Below, one piece after another: positions 60,539 through 64,000 of a stretch of 64,000 nt of DNA. The stretch's first letter is position 1; the number at the start of each line of letters is the position of its first letter. The DNA is taken from assembly GCF_002902945.1 (NCBI RefSeq), contig NZ_CP026102.1, positions 1,922,001 to 1,986,000 on the forward strand, written 5' to 3'. A program made the position numbers and the translations under genes. The DNA comes from Paraburkholderia caribensis (GTDB taxonomy: Bacteria > Pseudomonadota > Gammaproteobacteria > Burkholderiales > Burkholderiaceae). The notes under the pieces were generated by a model, which saw only the letters and a program-made list of their open reading frames with translations, made no database searches and was not told where the DNA came from.

Positions 60539-61552
60539 TCAATGCGCGCCGCCCTTTTCGCTGTCGAGATGCGCCATCTGCGCAGCCGCATAGCGTTCAC
60601 CCGCTGCCGCGCCCTTCGGCACCGCTTTCTCGATCGCGGCAATGTCGTGCGCGTCGAGCTTCACGTCAATCGCCCCGAGCGCTTCCGTCAGCCGCTCGCG
60701 CCGCCGCGCGCCGACCAGCGGCACGATGTCGTCGCCTTGCGCGGCGACCCATGCAATCGCGATCTGCGCCACCGACACGCCCTTGCTGTCCGCGACCTTG
60801 CGCAGCGCATCGACGAGCGCGAGATTGCGCTCGGCGTTCTCGCCCTGGAAGCGCGGGCTCATCGCCCGAAAATCGCCCTTGCCCGCCGAATCCTTCTGCC
60901 AATGTCCGCTGATCAGTCCGCGCGACAGCACGCCGTAAGCCGTCACGCCGATGCCAAGCTCGCGCAGCGTGGGCAGGATCTCGTCTTCGATGCCGCGCGA
61001 AATCAGCGAGTACTCGATCTGCAGGTCGCTGATGGGCGTAACGGAGGCGGCCCTGCGGATCGTCGCCGCGCCCACTTCGGAAAGGCCGACATGCCGCACA
61101 TAGCCCGCCTTCACCATCTCCGCGATCGCGCCGACGGTATCTTCGATCGGCACATTCGGATCGAGCCGGGCCGGACGATAGATGTCGATATGCTCGACGC
61201 CCAGACGCTGCAGCGAATAGGCGAGGAAGTTCTTCACGGCGGCGGGACGCGCGTCGTACCCCGTCCAGCCGCCCGCCGGATCGCGCATCGCGCCGAACTT
61301 CACGCTGACGAGCGCATTGTCGCGGCGCGACGCGGGTGCGCTCCTGAGCGCTTCGCCGAGCAGTATCTCGTTGTGGCCCATGCCGTAAAAGTCGCCCGTA
61401 TCGAACAGCGTGATGCCTGCCTCTAGCGCCGCGTGGATGGTCGCGATGCTCTCGGCGCGGTCCGCCGGCCCATACATGCCCGACATGCCCATGCAGCCGA
61501 GGCCGAGCGCCGAACTCGCCGGGCCCGTCTTGCCAGCTTGCAGTTGCTTCAT
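60539..61552 (-). CDS. Aldo/keto reductase
   Basis: 337 residues, NADPH-dependent (beta/alpha)8 oxidoreductase of the AKR YghZ/IolS-like group. Visible are GLGCMGMSGMYG, catalytic Asp and Tyr in LFDTGDFYGMGHNE, lysine in VSVKFG, and the cofactor loop PLVGARRRERL. The usual catalytic histidine strand reads IDIYRPARLDPN, as in several relatives lacking that histidine. The start at 61552 has GGAG nine bases upstream. Divergent from a LysR gene that probably regulates it. Confidence 0.9.
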   Translation of the reverse strand: MKQLQAGKTGPASSALGLGCMGMSGMYGPADRAESIATIHAALEAGITLFDTGDFYGMGHNEILLGEALRSAPASRRDNALVSVKFGAMRDPAGGWTGYDARPAAVKNFLAYSLQRLGVEHIDIYRPARLDPNVPIEDTVGAIAEMVKAGYVRHVGLSEVGAATIRRAASVTPISDLQIEYSLISRGIEDEILPTLRELGIGVTAYGVLSRGLISGHWQKDSAGKGDFRAMSPRFQGENAERNLALVDALRKVADSKGVSVAQIAIAWVAAQGDDIVPLVGARRRERLTEALGAIDVKLDAHDIAAIEKAVPKGAAAGERYAAAQMAHLDSEKGGAH

Positions 61553-61597
61553 CTGAGTGCGCTCCGTGGATTCGTTGAAATAGCAGGTCTGTCGCGC

Positions 61598-61628
61598 CCC
61601 GACACCTTCGCGGGTCGAACATGTCGGG
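61598..61628. promoter_or_regulatory. Candidate LysR-type binding dyad
   Basis: CCCGACA at 61598-61604 and TGTCGGG at 61622-61628 form 7-base arms 17 bases apart between the divergent aldo/keto reductase and LysR genes. The spacing is wider than a classical T-N11-A box, so the assignment is tentative. Confidence 0.35.
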
Positions 61629-61711
61629 CGACGCTTGAGACGCAGTATCCGTGCAAACCGACCGTGCGATAATCCCACTCAATCCGAATGCCCCGTGCGG
61701 AATTCCGAACA

Positions 61712-62623
61712 ATGCTCGAACCCGATCTGAGCGATCTGAAAGCCTTCGTCGCCGTCACCGCTGCGCGCGGCTTCCGCAACGCAGCGGCCACGGGCGGCGT
61801 GTCCGCGTCGTCGATGAGCGAAGCCGTGCGGCGGCTCGAGCAGCAACTGGGCGTGCGCCTGCTGAACCGCACCACGCGCAGCGTCACGCCGACGGAAGCC
61901 GGCCAGCGACTGTTCGAGCGGCTCGCGCCCGCGTTCGGCGAAATCTCGACGGCACTCGATGCGATCAACGTGTTCCGTGACAGTCCCACTGGCACGCTAC
62001 GGCTGAACGTGCCGTCGATCGTCGCTCGCGAAGTTCTGCCCGCGCTGCTGTCGCGCTTTCTGGCCGAACACCCCGGCATCACCGTCGAGGTGGCCTCGAA
62101 CGACACCTTCATCGATATCCTCGCGGCCGGCTTCGACGCGGGCATCCGCTACGACGAACGCATCGAGCGCGACATGATCGCCGTGCCCATCGGGCCGCCG
62201 ATGCAGCGCTTCGTCGCCGCCGCGTCGCCCGCGTATCTGAACCAGCATGGCGTGCCCGAGCATCCCGACGAGCTTGTGCGGCACGCGTGCATCGGCCATC
62301 GCTTCGCAAGCGGGGTGCTGGCAGTATGGGAATTCAGGCGCGGCAACGACACGGTGCGGATCGTGCCGAACGGGCCGCTGGTTGGTTCCGTGATCGATAT
62401 CGAGCGGCGCGCGGCCGTCGACGGGCTTGGCATCGTCTATTCGTTCGACGAGTTCCTGCGCCCCGCGCTCGACGACGGCACGCTCGTGCCGATCCTGCAC
62501 GACTGGTGGCAATCGTTCACCGGGCCGCGTCTCTACTACGCGAGCCGCGAACACATGCCCGCGCCGCTGCGCGCCTTCGTCGACTTCGTGCTGCGCGACA
62601 ATCGCAGCCGCGCCGCGGCATGA
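61712..62623 (+). CDS. LysR-family transcriptional regulator
   Basis: 303 residues. N-terminal winged helix (SDLKAFVAVTAARGFRNAAA, MSEAVRRLEQQLGVRLLNRTTRSVTPTEAG) and a C-terminal periplasmic-binding-like effector domain of the AaeR/DhcR group (GTLRLNVPSIVAREVLP, DAGIRYDERIERDMIAVPIG). The ATG at 61712 is preferred; ATG 61688 would add eight residues. Divergent from the aldo/keto reductase gene, a frequent arrangement in which the regulator controls its neighbour. Confidence 0.9.
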   Translation: MLEPDLSDLKAFVAVTAARGFRNAAATGGVSASSMSEAVRRLEQQLGVRLLNRTTRSVTPTEAGQRLFERLAPAFGEISTALDAINVFRDSPTGTLRLNVPSIVAREVLPALLSRFLAEHPGITVEVASNDTFIDILAAGFDAGIRYDERIERDMIAVPIGPPMQRFVAAASPAYLNQHGVPEHPDELVRHACIGHRFASGVLAVWEFRRGNDTVRIVPNGPLVGSVIDIERRAAVDGLGIVYSFDEFLRPALDDGTLVPILHDWWQSFTGPRLYYASREHMPAPLRAFVDFVLRDNRSRAAA

Positions 62624-62639
62624 CACGGACGGGCGCGAT

Positions 62640-62903
62640 TCAACGCCGCCTGCCGTATTTTTTCCAGTAACCGAACGCGTCTTCGTGACACTCGATATCG
62701 AGTTCCGACACGCGTGCCTGCATACGTTCCTGCGCGTCCTGCACGGCGAGGTTGTAGATCACCGGGCCGATTTCCTCGACGAAGAAGCCGAGCAGCGCGC
62801 CCGCCTGGATATTGCCGATCGGCTCGTCCATGTTCTCCGCGAAGTAGCGCTGCAGCGAAGCGATCGCTTCGCTGCGCACGTCCTTGTCCAGTTCGATTGT
62901 CAT
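62640..62903 (-). CDS. DUF2164 family protein
   Basis: 87 residues: IELDKDVRSEAIASLQRYF, IGNIQAGALLGFFVEEIGPVIYN and YWKKYGRRR at the end are the conserved segments of DUF2164. All-helical, cytoplasmic, function unknown. The start at 62903 is chosen; ATG 62915 is an alternative. It is convergent with the LysR gene, 16 bp away. Confidence 0.8.
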   Translation of the reverse strand: MTIELDKDVRSEAIASLQRYFAENMDEPIGNIQAGALLGFFVEEIGPVIYNLAVQDAQERMQARVSELDIECHEDAFGYWKKYGRRR

Positions 62904-62964
62904 GCGTGAGGTCATCCTTTCGTCAGATGCATCGGGCGATGCAGCACACTGCGGATGAAACAGC

Positions 62965-62997
62965 AAAGCGGCCCGTCCCGCAAGGGCGCGCCGCTTT
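62965..62997 (-). terminator. Hairpin terminator of the alpha/beta hydrolase gene
   Basis: Stem AAAGCGGC/GCCGCTTT, with a GC-rich inner part, 18 bases after the hydrolase stop. Only three T follow on the minus strand, so it is of moderate strength. Confidence 0.6.
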
Positions 62998-63014
62998 CGA
63001 CATATTCTTTGAGT

Positions 63015-63836
63015 TCAGCTGTTGATGAACGCGAGCAGATCGGCGTTGACCTTGTCGGCTTCCGTCACGCACATGCCGTGCGGCGCGCCTTCATAGATCT
63101 TGAACGTCGCGTTCTTCACGATCTTCGCGGACAGCTTGCCCGCTGCGTCGATGGGCACGATCTGGTCATCGTCGCCATGCAGGATCAGCGTCGGCACGTC
63201 GATCTTCTTGAGGTCTTCCGTGTAGTCGACTTCGGAGAACTCGCGGATGCACAGGTACTGGCCGTGGGCGCCGCCCGCCATGCCTTGCGCCCAGAACGCG
63301 TCGATCGTGCCCTGCGACACTTTCGCGTTCGGCCGGTTGAAGCCGAAGAACGGCACGGCGAGGTCCTTGTAGAACTGCGAGCGGTTATCGGCGACGCCCT
63401 TGCGGATGCCGTCGAACACGTCCAGCGGCAGACCGCCGGGATTGGCTTCCGTCTTCAGCATCAGCGGCGGCACCGCGCCGATCAGCACGGCCTTCGCGAC
63501 GCGCTTCGTGCCATGCCGGCCGATGTAGTGCGCGACTTCGCCGCCGCCCGTCGAATGGCCGACGAGGGTTGCGCCCTGGATGTCGAGCGCGTCGAGCAGC
63601 GCGGCGAGATCGTCGGCATAGGTGTCCATGTCGTTGCCCTTCGACGGCTGATCCGAGCGGCCATGTCCGCGGCGATCATGCGCGATCACGCGAAAGCCGT
63701 TTTGCAGCAGGAACAGCATCTGCGCATCCCACGCGTCCGCATCGAGCGGCCAGCCGTGCGAAAAGACGACGGGACGGCCCGAGCCCCAGTCCTTGTAGTA
63801 AATCTGCGTGCCGTCCTTCGTGGTAATCGTGCTCAT
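63015..63836 (-). CDS. Alpha/beta hydrolase, non-haem chloroperoxidase-like
   Basis: 273 residues. Nucleophile elbow GHSTGGGEV, oxyanion region FSHGWPLDADAWD, catalytic aspartate in LILHGDDDQIVP and histidine in APHGMCV give a complete triad. The whole sequence follows cofactor-free chloroperoxidase/arylesterase relatives, whose peroxidase activity is usually a side reaction. AAAGGAG precedes the ATG at 63836. Single gene; the remaining 160 bases to the right edge show nothing but very GC-rich sequence. Confidence 0.9.
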   Translation of the reverse strand: MSTITTKDGTQIYYKDWGSGRPVVFSHGWPLDADAWDAQMLFLLQNGFRVIAHDRRGHGRSDQPSKGNDMDTYADDLAALLDALDIQGATLVGHSTGGGEVAHYIGRHGTKRVAKAVLIGAVPPLMLKTEANPGGLPLDVFDGIRKGVADNRSQFYKDLAVPFFGFNRPNAKVSQGTIDAFWAQGMAGGAHGQYLCIREFSEVDYTEDLKKIDVPTLILHGDDDQIVPIDAAGKLSAKIVKNATFKIYEGAPHGMCVTEADKVNADLLAFINS

Positions 63837-64000
63837 TGGGTTGCACTCCTTTTGGTGGTGACGCGTGTGGAGCCGCCATGCGGCGGCTGGATCGATCATG
63901 ATCGACGCCCATGTTACAGGCCGATAAAACATCCTTCAGACGAAGGGCATCGACGCGTACGAGCGGCGGCGCGCGCGCGGCGTCACGGCGGGCGCGCGGT

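Overview
The window is bacterial chromosome of a GC-rich betaproteobacterium. The gene families (BetI/BetB/BetA, UrtABCDE with formamidase, AceA, a cobalamin-dependent ribonucleotide reductase, many MFS/ABC/LysR/GntR/TetR genes) and the repeat type at 8.8-9.5 kb point to Burkholderiaceae, most likely Paraburkholderia or Caballeronia. The genus is inferred from recalled family distribution, not from a search. There are no rRNA or tRNA genes, no CRISPR array, no intact insertion sequence and no replication origin that I can see.

Layout. 1-3.8 kb: a leftward operon (HAD hydrolase, amino-acid-type solute-binding protein, partial class III aminotransferase) facing a TetR regulator with a candidate operator. 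3.8-5.7 kb: a decaying patch with a broken SET-domain methyltransferase, an MFS transporter lacking its N-terminal half and a 40-bp direct repeat. 5.7-8.6 kb: PadR regulator, ferric-chelate reductase and MFS exporter (nfeR/nfeF-like). 8.6-9.6 kb: a gene-free element made of 157-bp inverted arms with nested hairpins. 9.6-12.2 kb: nrdJ. 12.3-19.8 kb: a secreted unknown, fdhA, the betI-betB-betA choline operon and an MFS transporter. 20-24.6 kb: small proteins, a metallophosphatase and a VpsR-like regulator lacking the sigma-54 contact loop. 24.8-26.8 kb: an orphan right-handed beta-helix protein.

27-44.7 kb is the most coherent block, apparently for scavenging nitrogen from amides and urea-like compounds. 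It holds a taurine/nitrate-type ABC transporter, two amidases, a GntR regulator, formamidase FmdA with FmdB, and a UrtABCDE transporter. Divergent from urtA is a 1172-residue protein that fuses an NCS1 permease, a cysteine-rich module, a histidine kinase and a receiver. It overlaps a LuxR-type response regulator gene. A perfect 16-bp palindrome lies between urtA and the kinase gene. I consider this the best candidate for a little-described system: a transporter-like sensor controlling amide uptake.

44.9-54.3 kb: isocitrate lyase, an ACS-family MFS transporter with two LacI-type operators, a Crp/Fnr regulator, and a leftward ribose-type ABC operon with an Asp/Glu racemase-like gene. A pair of matching palindromes separates this operon from a divergent NAD(P)-dependent epimerase/dehydratase. 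54.3-64 kb: housekeeping and accessory genes, including a YpfJ-type metallopeptidase, an LRR-protein kinase fusion, a LuxR remnant, OsmC, a 2-hydroxyacid dehydrogenase, DUF1697, an aldo/keto reductase with divergent LysR, DUF2164 and an alpha/beta hydrolase.
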